Shown: piece after piece, positions 13,501 through 23,765 of the stretch
How the letters are laid out: the number at the start of each line of letters is the position of its first letter
Position numbering within the stretch: the stretch's first letter is position 1
Source of the DNA: Owenia fusiformis
Lineage: Eukaryota > Annelida > Polychaeta > Sabellida > Oweniidae
Reading direction: 5' to 3'
Assembly: GCA_903813345.2 (NCBI GenBank)
Contig: CAIIXF020000006.1
Location: 19,661,936-19,725,935 of the forward strand
Length of the DNA: 64,000 bases
Notes under the pieces: generated by a model
Databases searched by the model: none
What the model saw: only the letters and a program-made list of their open reading frames with translations
What the model was told of the DNA's origin: nothing
Program-made: the position numbers and the translations under genes

Positions 13501-16500
13501 TTTAGCTGTATGTGGGGGCTAATGTTCAACCAGTGGGGTGCTACTAAACAGCCCTTTAATATATGCACCCTCAAATTAATGTGTCTGCTTAAAAGTCCTT
13601 TTTTATTCAAGTGGGAAACCAATTAAAGTGGCTGATTATTAATGAAGCAGAGTCTGTTATTTTGGTAAACAATCTCAGGTTCGACTTTGATGTGGTTTAA
13701 TGGCCAATATAGATGATGTACCTGATTATAATGAAGTAAAACGATATCCAACATTCATCATTTTTTATCGGCTGGTTACTTTGAAAAAATGTTTCTGGAC
13801 TGAATTAAAGTGTTGTGCATTTTAGTAAATGTTTGGACATTAGTAGAAATGTGTTTGTATTTTCTTAATTGGTTTTGGCTGACTGGTCTAATTCACTTCA
13901 TTTTGAATATAAATTCAGAATGAAATTAAAAAATTGTGATTAAGTTATGATATTTATGCCTTGTAATAAGCCACTTGCTATATAGATTGAAATATAGATG
14001 GCAGTAGCAATATTTATCAGCCATATTCTTGCCCGTAGCAGGAAGGGGAGCTTTTTCACAGTTTTGGCTTAAAATCATGCGAAAAATTCTCAGAATGGTG
14101 AAAAACTGCATGATTTTGAAATAATTTCTGGCCCCCCCCCCCTCTGGCTACGGGCCTGATATTTGTTAAGAGTTCAGTGAGAAAACTGATACAAGTCATT
14201 TAATTTCTTGATTTATCAAATATTATATGTCCAGTTTTATAAATGTGAAACTCCATGAGCATACAGTCAACTAAATGATCATGGAAAAGGAACCTTTGGC
14301 CAAACAAAATGGAAGAGATTCTGCTGAGAAATTTACAAATTGTATTCATTGATTTTCACTTTAAATTATATGTAATTAAGCTGTGTTTTTTATTTTTTCA
14401 AACATACTAAAACTGCACTGACAAAGAGAACAGAGTAGGTGTACAGTTAGAATGACATTTTACAATATGTAAAAAACTGAAATATGTGTCTCATACTGTA
14501 CGTAATGTTTTCTTGATTGTTTCAGGACTACCCAGAGGAAGTACCCCCCAGGAACAGAGGCGTTAACCCAGAGGACCTTATCAAGACTTATCCAGTAGAC
14601 CCTGAGGGTATCAAGGAGTATGAAGGGCATGGTGTGAAGATCATTGGAGATGAAGTTTTACTCAATGGCACTGAAAGGTTCGTCTCTGATAGCATTCTAT
14701 ATTTAAAGAATAAAGACCGAGATTTTATGATCTATGGCGTTATATATGACCGAAAATTTTATTCTGTTCATTGTTAAAAGACAGGAATCGTGTAGCTATT
14801 GAGGTCTTTGGCAATGGCCAGAATAAAATTTGAGGTCATATATTTGACATAAATCACGATTCTAATATGATAACAGACAAAAGACACAACTATTTGCATT
14901 TCTGAATTTTACCGGTCATACATACTCCAATATAGACTAGTAAATCAATTGTTCTAGCTATTGTGACATCACATATATCATATTAGAATATATAGTATTT
15001 CATAACCATGGATTTATTTACTTATTAATTTAAACATTTATTTCATCTGTGATGTAATGTCAAAATTATAATAATGATATTGTTGCAACTATGGCCTGCA
15101 TCATTTCTAATGCTCTTAATATAAGAATAGATGAAACAAAATGCATTGAATAGTTTTCCATAATTATGATCATTTGAATGTCACTATTTGTACTGATTTA
15201 TTTTGGTATATGTATTTGACTAGAGGTATATTTTCCTTAGGCTGCTGGACAAAGACATCATACCTGGGATGAGGTGGATTAGGGTGGCACAAGTTTTCTC
15301 ATTTTTCTTTTTACTGGTTTATTTGGGTCTATGTATTTGACTAGTGGTATATTTTCCTTACAAATAGGGTGCTGGACAAAGATACCTGGGATGATGTGGA
15401 TTAGGGTGGCACAAGTTTTCTCATTCATGACAATATGTGTATGTCAGTGTTTTGATCTTCATATATTTATTTTACGCAGGTTTGCAGCTGATGGCATTTT
15501 GACTGAGGACCAATGTAACACCCTCATAGAGCTTGCACAGGTATAGATTTTCACCATCCCTTCTATTTAACATGCTACTTTCAGCATATTGTAGATGTAT
15601 AGGTTAATTGTATTTTAAGAAATATGTGTGTTATTATTAGAATATCCATGTTATTATCGAGGTCATTTTATTGAAAATATTGTGAATTATGATTATTGAA
15701 AATCAGTTATCTGTTTGTGTCTTAAATGTTAAATTGTGCAGAAATGTATTCTATGATTTTCCAGAATACTTTGCTTTGCTGGATTTAGGCTTGCTGTTCT
15801 TTTTTGTTATATGTACAATGTAGTGATTATATACAATATTCCATCTATTAGAAAGCAACAATTGGCGATGGATATAAATCATTAAACAAACCAGGGACGT
15901 CACCTCATACAAGTCATGAGATATTTGCAGGACTCGATGTTACTAAGGCTTCTGAGGTATAAATCTATCACCATGGAAACTACACTGCTGTTGTTCTAGC
16001 TTATTCTTAGTTGTTGTCACGTGGGTGCTTTCATAGTTACATCTACAGGGTTGCTTTCATGATTTTCTGATTGATTTATAATAGGGATAACAGCCCAAAT
16101 TTTGTCATAGTAAGTCAGCGAGGTCAAAGTTTTGTCAAAGCAGATGATAAAATTATTGTGACACTTATCTAGTTAATGAAAACACATATTGTCACAGTAA
16201 TCAAATAATTCAACAAGCAATCAATAGCTGTTACTATGAAACTGACTGTTGTCATGGAGATATTATAATGGTGTTGTCTGATGGTGTATGAATGTTGTCC
16301 TATCAACAACTGTTTCAGTGTTCATTCTTTTAAAGGGTACTGCCTTGATAAGGATATGAATTAACTACTGGCAAAATACTTTCAAAAGTGGTAAAATCAT
16401 ACTTTAGATCTTAGTGGAATTTTCCAATTTTATCCTTGAGTGATAAGGCACATCCCTTATAACACTACACTATATCTTCACACTACACTATATCTTTACA

Positions 16501-19500
16501 ACTTTCAGCAATCTTACTCTGTAACATATCATAAGATGACATGATATAAATAAATCTGCCAGTTAAAAACTATTTCATGGTCCTTACAAAATAAATATGT
16601 AGATGTATAGAAAATTAGAACTGACATAGCAGTATTTTCTTTCAATCAGAAAATTTTGATCTTAAATCGTATAAACCATGAAATATGTTCATATTCATAC
16701 ATATTCTTTTTTCTAGGTTAATTACTCCTTTTTTGTACAACACATTTCTTGTTTGTATTTATTCAACACAGGGGCTTCAGACACACTTAGCACTGCACAG
16801 GCTCTTCACTGTAAAATAATGTAATTATAAGCTTTCAGCTTTACCTCTAAAAGGCTTCTATAAGTAAATATCCGATCTGTTAGAGATACCGAAGACTAAA
16901 CATTCTTATTATAGGTTACTAATTATTCCAGAAGGTCATATATGATTCAATTATATCACTCTTATCTCTAAGTGATCCCAATGTTATATTTGGATGTTTT
17001 CTTTAGATTAGTGCCAATATTGATAAAAATTAAAAAAGAAAGCAGATAATTTGATTATAGAAGCTTTATGGATATTTCCAATTCTGGTGTCTGTGTACAT
17101 AGTGATGCAACCATTTTCATTTTGACTATTGAAATGAAAATGTTGTATATCTTTTTTCTAGTGTCTTACATTAAGCTCCAATGACAACCCTCGTAGATTT
17201 CCTTTATGTTTGGACTGGCTTGATGTAAGACTATTCTTTCTCAGTATTTTTCTTTGGAGTTCACTTTCATCACCGTTTTCTTGTTTCTCATTCTTCGGCT
17301 TTCATTTGTAACTATAGCAGGGGTCTCTTTTTGGTGATGGGTACAAGCAAAGCAAGGTGAAGGGGTCTCCACACACGGAGCATGAGATGTTTGAAGGTCT
17401 TACTGTCATACGTTCAGCACAGGTATACAAATTCTAAAGGAAGCATTACAAAACTAAAGGTCCTGAATAACCCATGTTTTAAGACCATTATTGATAAACT
17501 AAATGCTTTTGTTCAGTTTTTGCAAATCATTTCTATTAAGCCATTGAATCAACCAAGATGTTCAGGCATTGAGATAACTAAACATTTTAACATCTTTTGT
17601 AAAGAGATTGGACTTACCAAAAGTTTCAGTTCAGAATAAACCAAATTCCAGCAACATTTGTGTAGTCCAATTTATTTATTTTGATTTACCAACATGGGAA
17701 TTTTTATGTCACCACCGCAAGTGGTGACATATTGTTATAGTCTCCAGCTTTTTTGGATGGTGTTCATCATTCAGTGTTCGGTGGTCAGAGTCTACAACAA
17801 ATAGCAAGTGGTGACATTTTGCATGTTAATGCCTTGTTTATATTGTCTCTATCTGATAGGAGATGTATATGTACATGTAGGGATAGTGAATGTTGTCCAT
17901 ACTTCAAGTCATCTGGATTTTAAAAGCAATTATACGTTTTCTTTTTCTTATCATATTAACTCATACTGTAGTCATTAAAATTGCCCATATTTTTAAAAAA
18001 TTGAATCTCACCTAAATTTCAAGTCTCAGATAGTTGATACTTGTAAAATGAATGTGCATATGTTTTTTCACAGCTTGCTCAGAATGCAGATGTTGATCCT
18101 GAGTGGGTACAGCTGTATTTAGATGTGGCTGACAAGGCAAGGGATCTTGCAAGGAAGTATTTTGTTGGCGATAAACCACTTTACTTTGACTTCACCCATC
18201 TAGTCTGCAGAACTGCATTGGAAGGTAAAACATATTCTCAACTAATCAAATAACATCAATGCAATGCATTTTAAATTTAAGACGAAGTGTTGATTATGAA
18301 CAATGTTTATAAACTATTTAACCAATTAAATTATCTTGTATCCTCTCTTATATACATATATTATTATACCATACTCATTGTGCATTTCGTAGAGAATATT
18401 GTAAATGAAATAACCAAGGGGCCTATTGTAAGGTGAGTCATGCTCTAAATCGTCACGGTGAAACTTGCTCATCTTTAAAGATGCTTATTACTGTGTAAGC
18501 GTTCTGTTTATCAGAGTCCTCTTCATCTAATGCTGGAGAGGAAAGTACTGTGCCCCATGGCCCCCCATGGGCCCCCCCCATGGGCCCCCTGGATACGCCA
18601 ATGGATCAGTGTATTCTATGTCATGAATTACAATATATCAACATTATATTTCAGGAGGAATAAACAGAGAGGATCTAAGCCACCCTATACATGGGGATAA
18701 CTGTCTGTTACTCCCTGATGGAACTTGTAAGAAAGAGAGACCAGCATATGTACAGAGAGACTACAGGTATGGTGAAATTCTATGGCAGCATGTATATTGT
18801 ATATGTGTGTATTTTTCTCTCATCTTTATTTTAAGACAATACACTCATACCTTCATGATTCATTTTGAACCAGTGAAAATAACATGTCTAACTTAAGGTA
18901 TGCATTTTGATGGAACAGCCTCTAATTTGAGAAAGAATTATTTGATTACAATTTTTTCCCTGAATGTTTAAAAATCTTTGAAGGGGATCACTGTGCAGAA
19001 TTAATGATTCATACATGACCGCTGTTCGAAATAGGTGATGCTAGAATAGCACAGTACATCGCAATGTTCAGTACTGTTTACAGCGATGTACAGCGCTTCA
19101 AGATTATGTTGCAGATTGGGGGTGTATGGAAAGAGCCAAACACTATGAAATATTTTGATCAATGTTATTTGCAAGCTATCTCATCCTAAGACTACTTTGA
19201 GTTAACTCAAGATTGGACTTGTGTTTCAGTGCTTTGGTGTACTTGAATGGCGACTTTGAGGGAGGAAACTTCATGTTCAACTACCCCAATAAAACAATTC
19301 AGGTGAGATATACCACAAAATAGATTTGTAGTTTACAAGTGTTAATGTGTTCATAGGCGTAGCCAGGGGGTGCGATTGTTTTATTTGAAGCTTCTAGCTC
19401 AAATTTGAAAGATGTTTTTTGACTCGCTTATGTCACAATTGCACCCCCCCCCCTGACTGAAAACCCCAAATTCTTTTGGCAATCGCACCCCGCTGACTGA

Positions 19501-20601
19501 AAGCTGGCTACGCCCCTGGTGTTGTTATAAATGTTTTAAGTCCCTCCCCTAAAAAGGTATGTATACATGCTATACGATTTCTTTGATAAAAACACCTCAT
19601 GTTTACTTCACTGTAGTACAACTTTTCAATCTGTCAGCACATATGATGTTGACACACATTTGTGCATATGATGCTGATACACATTTGTGCATATGATGCT
19701 GATACACATTTGTGCATATACTGCTGACACACATTTGTGCATATGATGCTGACATACATTTGTGCATATGATGCTGACACACATTTGTGCATATGATGCT
19801 GACACACATTTGTGCACATATTGCTGACACACTTGTGCATGTGATGCTGACACACATTTGTGCATATGATGCTGACACACTTTTGTGCATATGATGCTGA
19901 CACACTTTTGTGCCAAGGTTTGGAAGATTCTGCCTATATCTTGTGTATTCATGAAAAAAATCATGCGTTTGAGGCTGCAACATTTTGTCACCGAAATGGA
20001 CCCATTTTCGTAAACGGATTAAAAAGTTCAACTGTAGTCTAATATTTATCCAAATTCAGCCTAATATTATAGGGTTGAAAGAGTTCGGACCTTAGACAAA
20101 TACTTAAAATAATAAAAATTAAATGATTTATCTCTATAGACCCCTGATGATGTCCCTGTCTAATTACATAATACAGTAAAACCTGTGTACAGTGAAGTTG
20201 AGTGAATACCTATATGGAGCTTCAAAAATGTGTTCACTATAGTTAGGTATTCACTACAGGGATGTGATTTTATACAAATTCAGCGGAGTATGAGCTGAGA
20301 AGAGGTATTCACTAGACACAGGTGTTCACTAGAGAGAGGTGTTCACAGGTTTAAATGTACATGTTGTTTCTTTGTGTTTTAGTCTGAAGTGAAGCCAAAG
20401 TGTGGAAGAATAGTCTCATTCAACGCATCAAACTTGCACGGTGTGCAGCCAGTTATTAAAGGCAAACGCTGTGCCGTTGCATTATGGTTCACTCTGGACT
20501 CCAACTACCGTGAAGCGGCACATATTATCGCCCGCAGCATGCTGAAAAGTATTTCAAAGAAACCCACTGGACCCAAGGTTATTAGCCACACTGAACTATA
20601 G
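1559..20601 (+). CDS. P3H: Prolyl 3-hydroxylase (leprecan family), 3' part; N-terminal exon(s) lie left of the window
   Basis: Exons: 1559-1711, 6354-6525, 7061-7186, 8355-8491, 8935-9033, 14526-14677, 15480-15540, 15852-15956 or 17321-17422 (alternatives), 18074-18224, 18655-18766, 19230-19302, 20383-20601. All have GT-AG junctions and phases join, giving 519 visible residues. The first half is the helical TPR-like region with the family's C-x3-C motifs (CAALC at visible residues 87-91, CKMNC at 117-121). The second half is the Fe(II)/2-oxoglutarate dioxygenase domain: iron ligands H398-x-D400 (HGD) and H466, and R476 for 2-oxoglutarate. The family hydroxylates collagen prolines at C3 in the ER. 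The C-terminus HTEL is a KDEL-type retention signal. Vertebrate members are about 700-740 aa, so roughly 200 N-terminal residues are missing; the first visible exon starts in phase 0 after an acceptor. I cannot tell which vertebrate paralogue (P3H1/2/3) is closest. Confidence 0.95.
2701..2878. repeat. Short dispersed repeat with GTGGAACAC / ACAGGTTTTACTGTA motifs
   Basis: Begins TACAGTG and ends TTTTACTGTA, with repeated (G)GAACAC(C/T)T motifs between. Similar interspersed units occur at 20172-20350 and 37258-37446. Probably a non-autonomous element. It lies in a P3H intron. Confidence 0.45.
3653..3979 (-). pseudogene. Toll-like receptor fragment: membrane segment plus start of TIR domain
   Basis: On the - strand a 108-residue frame shows a hydrophobic N-terminus resembling a signal peptide (residues about 5-22), a second hydrophobic segment (about 48-68), then RYWFLIAQLRW and KYEYDAFVAYSS. 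The last two are typical of the juxtamembrane region and TIR box 1 of invertebrate Toll-like receptors. The frame stops a few residues after box 1, and I found no TIR continuation in any of the three - strand frames below 3653. No leucine-rich repeats are visible upstream. It lies antisense in a P3H intron and is best read as a truncated, non-functional copy. A short membrane protein cannot be ruled out. Confidence 0.55.
4738..5205. mobile_element. Palindromic element with near-perfect hairpin end
   Basis: 4738-4873 is a near-perfect inverted repeat: arms start ATCCTATAGTCGGTTCAG and meet around GAGGGCCGTAGGTCCCGAG near 4806. About 270 bp further, at 5141-5200, a second palindrome reuses the same theme (GCGGGCAGATATA / TATATCTGCCCGC). 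Between them lies an open frame of 87 codons at 4872-5135 that I do not recognise. The shared ATATCTGCCCG ends suggest one inserted element, but no clear target duplication was found. Confidence 0.5.
5309..6230. repeat. Minisatellite of about 28-30 bp (CCCAGGGTATTGTGACCTGG unit)
   Basis: About thirty degenerate copies of a unit with core CCAGGGTAxxGTGACCTGGAT followed by CxTGTAG or CATTTAG. It starts after a short (GATCTG)n run at 5309 and ends about 120 bp before the exon at 6354. Open frames across it are by-products of the repeat. It lies in a P3H intron. Confidence 0.85.
8131..8247. repeat. Tandem duplication, 59-bp period
   Basis: GAAAAGTATTGTACAT at 8131 recurs at 8190, and both copies continue through CTTTCATCTTTGAAATATTC. 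Intronic, about 100 bp before the exon at 8355. Confidence 0.8.
12618..12660. repeat. (TTTA)n microsatellite
   Basis: About ten units of TTTA with two interruptions, in a P3H intron. Confidence 0.85.
14030..14157. mobile_element. MITE with GCCCGTAGC / GGCTACGGGC ends
   Basis: Starts GCCCGTAGCAGG and ends CTCTGGCTACGGGCCTGA after a run of C. The interior AATGGTGAAAAACTGCATGA is shared with the element at 33374-33549, so this is a shorter or truncated member of the same family. Confidence 0.75.
15192..15426. repeat. Tandem duplication of about 115 bp
   Basis: Two copies (about 15192-15305 and 15312-15426) share GTATTTGACTAG, GGTATATTTTCCTTA, GCTGGACAAAGA and GTGGATTAGGGTGGCACAAG. The second copy ends about 55 bp before the exon at 15480. 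Confidence 0.85.
15852..15956 (+). CDS. P3H: P3H alternative exon 8a (first copy of a duplicated exon)
   Basis: 105 nt, phase 0 at both ends, acceptor ...TCTATTAG and donor GAG|GTATAA. It encodes 35 residues containing GDGYKS, TSPHTSHEIF and AGLDV, which match the conserved GDGY...SPHTP.E.F.G stretch just upstream of the dioxygenase core. The exon at 17321-17422 encodes the same segment with different residues. Each can join the exon ending at 15540 to the exon starting at 18074 without a frame change. I infer mutually exclusive use, because including both would put two copies of one structural element in tandem. Confidence 0.88.
17321..17422 (+). CDS. P3H: P3H alternative exon 8b (second copy of a duplicated exon)
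   Basis: 102 nt, phase 0 at both ends, acceptor ...CTATAGCAG and donor CAG|GTATAC. It encodes 34 residues with GDGYKQ, GSPHTEHEMF and EGLTVI, colinear with exon 8a but one codon shorter and clearly diverged. There is no internal stop and both splice sites are intact, so it is not an obvious dead copy. 1,364 nt separate the two copies, too far for simple steric exclusion. Confidence 0.88.
17700..17850 (+). repeat. Dispersed GTCACCAC...GTGGTGACAT repeat, copy 1
   Basis: Begins TTTTTATGTCACCACCGCAA, a short palindrome (GTCACCAC/GTGGTGAC), then TATTGTTATAGTCTCC. Ends near GGTGACATTTTGCATGTTAA. The same string order recurs at 45463-45560, 55257-55385 and, inverted, at 60286-60390, with fragments near 24318, 39560 and 44370. 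Confidence 0.8.
19353..19520. mobile_element. MITE with GGCGTAGCCAG / CTGGCTACGCC ends
   Basis: Terminal inverted repeats GGCGTAGCCAGG at the left and AGCTGGCTACGCCCCTGG at the right, with C-rich internal blocks (TGCACCCCCC, ATCGCACCCCGCTGACTGAAA). Located in the last P3H intron. Confidence 0.75.
19634..19913. repeat. 25-bp minisatellite, about 11 copies
   Basis: Unit CACATTTGTGCATATGATGC plus TGACA (25 bp), with few mismatches. Because 25 is not a multiple of 3 and the unit lacks stops in all - strand frames, three overlapping frames read the same 25-residue cysteine-rich peptide cycle. These are not genes. Intronic in P3H. Confidence 0.92.
20172..20350. repeat. Short dispersed repeat (ACAGTAAAACCTGT ... 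CACAGGTTTA)
   Basis: Inverted ends ACAGTAAAACCTGTGTACAG and TGTTCACAGGTTTA enclose several (G/T)GTTCACTA(G/T)A units. Same class as 2701-2878 and 37258-37446. It ends about 30 bp before the terminal P3H exon. Confidence 0.55.
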
Positions 20602-21371
20602 TTGGTGATAATTGGGAAATGTCACCAACATACTACGCATTTATTTAAGGTGTTACCATTGCTGAGATTTATGGGTGAAGTGCACCACCATTGCTAAGAA
20701 TTGTGGGTACAATGCACAGGAATATTACTGAAACATTTTGAATGCTCAATTTTATTCATTTTTGTTCTTAAATATGCTCTGTTTTTATACTAAACTACAG
20801 CCATAACATGACGTAATTAATGTAAAAGTTGATTTAGGTAGCAAGAGTGGTGAAAGTTCTTGGATGGAAACTGTTTTGATAAGTTGGATTAGTTGTTATC
20901 TGGTTGTTATGGCATCAAAATCCCACTTATAATTTCTTTATTAGCAATGACTGAAAATAGTGAAAGTTCAATTATTTTTACCGGTATTTCTCAATAATTA
21001 TATGTGAGTGATTTTAGACTTTTATTATGGCATTTGAGCTATATGTCAGAGTAAACTGCGCATAGAGAAACATAAACATTCTAACATTTAGATATACAAT
21101 ACAACAATGACATACTAATACTAGTCACTACAAACTATGATTGAATTGAACTGAACCATCCTAAACCATTCAATCTACCTAGGGTAACTTTTCATTATGG
21201 ATACTAATAATTGAATGCTTGTATCGGTTAGAAAAGAAACATTTCCACTTTCCAGTGATAAAATAGTTTTGTTTCTGGTTGCTGGGTGGTTCAATAGTTA
21301 TCAAATATAAACTGTGGTACAGCATTTGGTGATTAGGGAAGAATATACCTTGCAATAAATTGGATGGGTTC

Positions 21372-21560
21372 CATTGGTGGATCCAGAAGCTAACAAGTGG
21401 GGGGGGCAAATTTTGAGTCAGCTAAACATTTTCCCTTAAAATCAAAAATTGGGCCCTAATGTTGAAAATTTAAGGCCCATTTTTTGATAATTTGGCCTTA
21501 GAAAGGTCTAAAAAGGCAAGCCAAATTATGCCCAAAAAGGCCCTAAAATAGACCTGGATT
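21372..21560. mobile_element. Truncated MITE of the GGCGGATCC family
   Basis: Left end CATTGGTGGATCCAGAAGC followed by the family interior (AAATTGGGCC, AAGGCCCATTTTTTG, GCCTTAGAAAGG). The right end is eroded near CCTGGATTAT. Relatives at 36426-36640, 40385-41021 and 61115-61579. Confidence 0.7.
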
Positions 21561-21764
21561 ATACACAGAGCAAATGCTATGGTATAAAAACTTTTGATCT
21601 CAAGAGATTGAATCTGATATAATATCATATTATTGTTATACTGTACTATATATCTACTAATATAATGATACATATATATTTAAAATGCATTTAATATATC
21701 AAGTATGTATGTATATTGCTTATATTGTCAAAGTAGTGCTTCATTAAATGAACAATTCGTAGTA

Positions 21765-22513
21765 CAGGGTGTTAAAAAAAAACGCAACCCAAAGAAATCG
21801 CTATATCTTGGAAAATACTTATCCAATTGTGTTCATTTTTTCAGGAAAGAAAGAAGAGACTATGCGTGTGTAGCTCCTGCTGTTAGTTAGTTGTAAAACA
21901 TGATGTTTTGGACACCTTCTCAAAAGACATTAGTATTGGAAAGATACGAAAAACGCAACCAGAGGTGACTGCCAGAGCAATAAACCCTAATAACTTTCTA
22001 ACCATGGTGTTTTGGCACTTCAGATTCACCACAAATTATCTTCATATAATGTGTAGTGAATTGGGGGAGTTTCATTAAAATCACTCCAGGGACTTTACAG
22101 TCATGGTCAGAATGCCTTCTTAAGTCTGGCTGAACCAGGGTGTTTGACTGGGTTTTGAAAGCATTTCGACCAAAACTGTAAAGTCCCTGGAGTGATTTTG
22201 ATTTCACTCTACAGATTTATCATACATTGAATGAAGATGATTTGTGCCAAATTTGAATAGCCAAAACACTATGGTTAGAAAGTTATTTGGTTTTATTGCT
22301 GTGGCAGTAGTCTCTGACTGCGTTTTTCGTATCTTTCCAATACTAATGTCTTTTGAGCATTTGTTCAAGGCATCATGTTTTACAACTAACTGACAACATG
22401 AGCTATACATACACAGTCTCTTCTTTCTTTCCTGAAAAAATGAACACAATTGGACTAGTATTTTCCAAGATATAGCGATTTCTTTGGGTTGCGTTTTTTT
22501 TTTGAACACCCTG
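21765..22513. mobile_element. Foldback element with about 345-bp inverted arms, TA target
   Basis: Starts TA|CAGGGTGTTAAAAAAAAACG and ends as its inverse ...AACACCCTG|TA. The arms match along almost the whole element (ACGCAACCCAAAGAAATCGC, AGACATTAGTATTGGAAAG, CACTCCAGGGACTTTACAG), leaving a spacer of about 60 bp at 22111-22175. TA flanks and CAGGGTG ends suggest a non-autonomous Tc1/mariner-type element. No transposase was recognised. Confidence 0.85.
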
Positions 22514-22620
22514 TACATTGTATGTAATTAATAATGTAAATTTAGTTAGTCATTCTTTATGAATAAAAATGCTTTTTGTTTACAACAATCAAAATATAGG
22601 ACCTAGCAAATCTGCAAATA

Positions 22621-22730
22621 GGTATGATATTATGGGGAAAATGTAAATATTTACGGGATTTTCAGCAATATTACATGACACATGTATGACATAATGGGGA
22701 AAATGTAAATATTTATGGGATTTTCAGCAA
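22621..22730. repeat. Tandem duplication, about 63-bp period
   Basis: GGTATGATATTATGGGG at 22621 is followed by a second copy GTATGACATAATGGGG at 22684. Both continue AAAATGTAAATATTTA(C/T)GGG and ATTTTCAGCAA. Confidence 0.8.
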
Positions 22731-23572
22731 AGTTAGATGACATTCTTTGTGCCATTGCTTGTCCATATGCCAAATAGTTCCCGATTAGCAATGCCATAAA
22801 CTCATCATTATTTAAGTCATAGATATTTATATGTCTTAGCTATTCATGGATTATAAACACATTAGAACATTAAGACAGCATATTAACAATGCATCATGTA
22901 TTATATATTGCAAACTCCATGTATCTCAGACTCTGTATTACTTGTGTGGCCAATCTGCAGATGTGCTTGAGTAACTTCTGAAGTTTATAATGTATCTATT
23001 TGTGTTAAAGTGACTGCAGATGTATTATTGCTAAGGCGTTCAAAGAAATGCTCAGATACCTGAGGATGTGTTACGTTATCTTACCATTGTCAGCATTAAT
23101 ATTACATTATGTATATTCAAACGACAGTGCCTCTATTAAAAAATCTAGCGCTCTCATATAGTCTACACGAGCTAGCCCAAGTTTATATATGTAAAATCAT
23201 ATACATATAGCATCAAAGGTCATCATGACATTGCATCTTGTACTGTCTTGATATGAAACATCTGATATTTTGTAATTAACCTAATGGTTATACCTCTTGT
23301 ATTAGGTATTAACCTAGAATCCAAGATATAGAGGGTGCCAGCGCATCCATAATGAAGTAATGCAAAAGTATGATACTGATTGGTCAATTTTTATTTAATG
23401 GGAACAAAAATGTTATAAAATATCAAAATTCTCTTCATTTTTGAAGTTTGCGAATTTTAGAAAATAAAAATGACAAAGATGATGTGAGATAAAAAGGTTT
23501 CTCTATATATCTAGGATTCTACCTTTAAAAATTAAAGTACTCGTATTTCTTACAAAAGTTGAATAATCCTAG

Positions 23573-23765
23573 GGTAAAAAATGAATATTTAATAAGAATG
23601 TATTTTAGTTGTGTCATAAAAGCGTGCAATAGAACACCCGGGGGTTCACTCTAAATAATTTGGGTAGGTATGTACATGTATGTATGCAATGTAGGTAAAA
23701 ATGAATGTTTTACAAGTATAACAAATAATGTATTTTAGTTGTGTCATAACCCTGTACAATAGAAC
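23573..23765. repeat. Diverged direct duplication, about 120-bp spacing
   Basis: AATGTATTTTAGTTGTGTCA followed by TAA and then CAATAGAAC occurs at about 23573-23634 and 23694-23765. Confidence 0.7.

Larger units (their letters stand above)
9034..14525 (+). other. Large P3H intron (5.5 kb)
   Basis: No exon is supported in it. 9480-9990 is somewhat less AT-rich (CACGTGATCAG, CGCCATATTGG, ACGCGTCGC), and a - strand frame at 9717-9971 has a hydrophobic stretch but no recognisable family. Contains a TTTA microsatellite at 12618-12660 and a MITE at 14030-14157. Otherwise plain AT-rich sequence. Confidence 0.7.

Noticed and set aside
16771-16808. Possible third copy of the duplicated P3H exon (acceptor-like AACACAG, CACACTTAGC)
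   Set aside because: No GDGY or SPHT motif and no donor GT at the right place.
17158-17226. Possible extra P3H exon after TTTTTTCTAG with a GTAAGA-like end
   Set aside because: Its translation does not resemble the neighbouring P3H segment and all other phases already join without it.
19603-20042. Several overlapping open frames of 60-142 codons on both strands
   Set aside because: They are produced by the 25-bp minisatellite (and its flank). The same peptide cycle appears in three frames and there is no family match.
22204-22518. A 104-codon - strand frame
   Set aside because: It lies entirely within one arm of the 749-bp foldback and shows no transposase motif.
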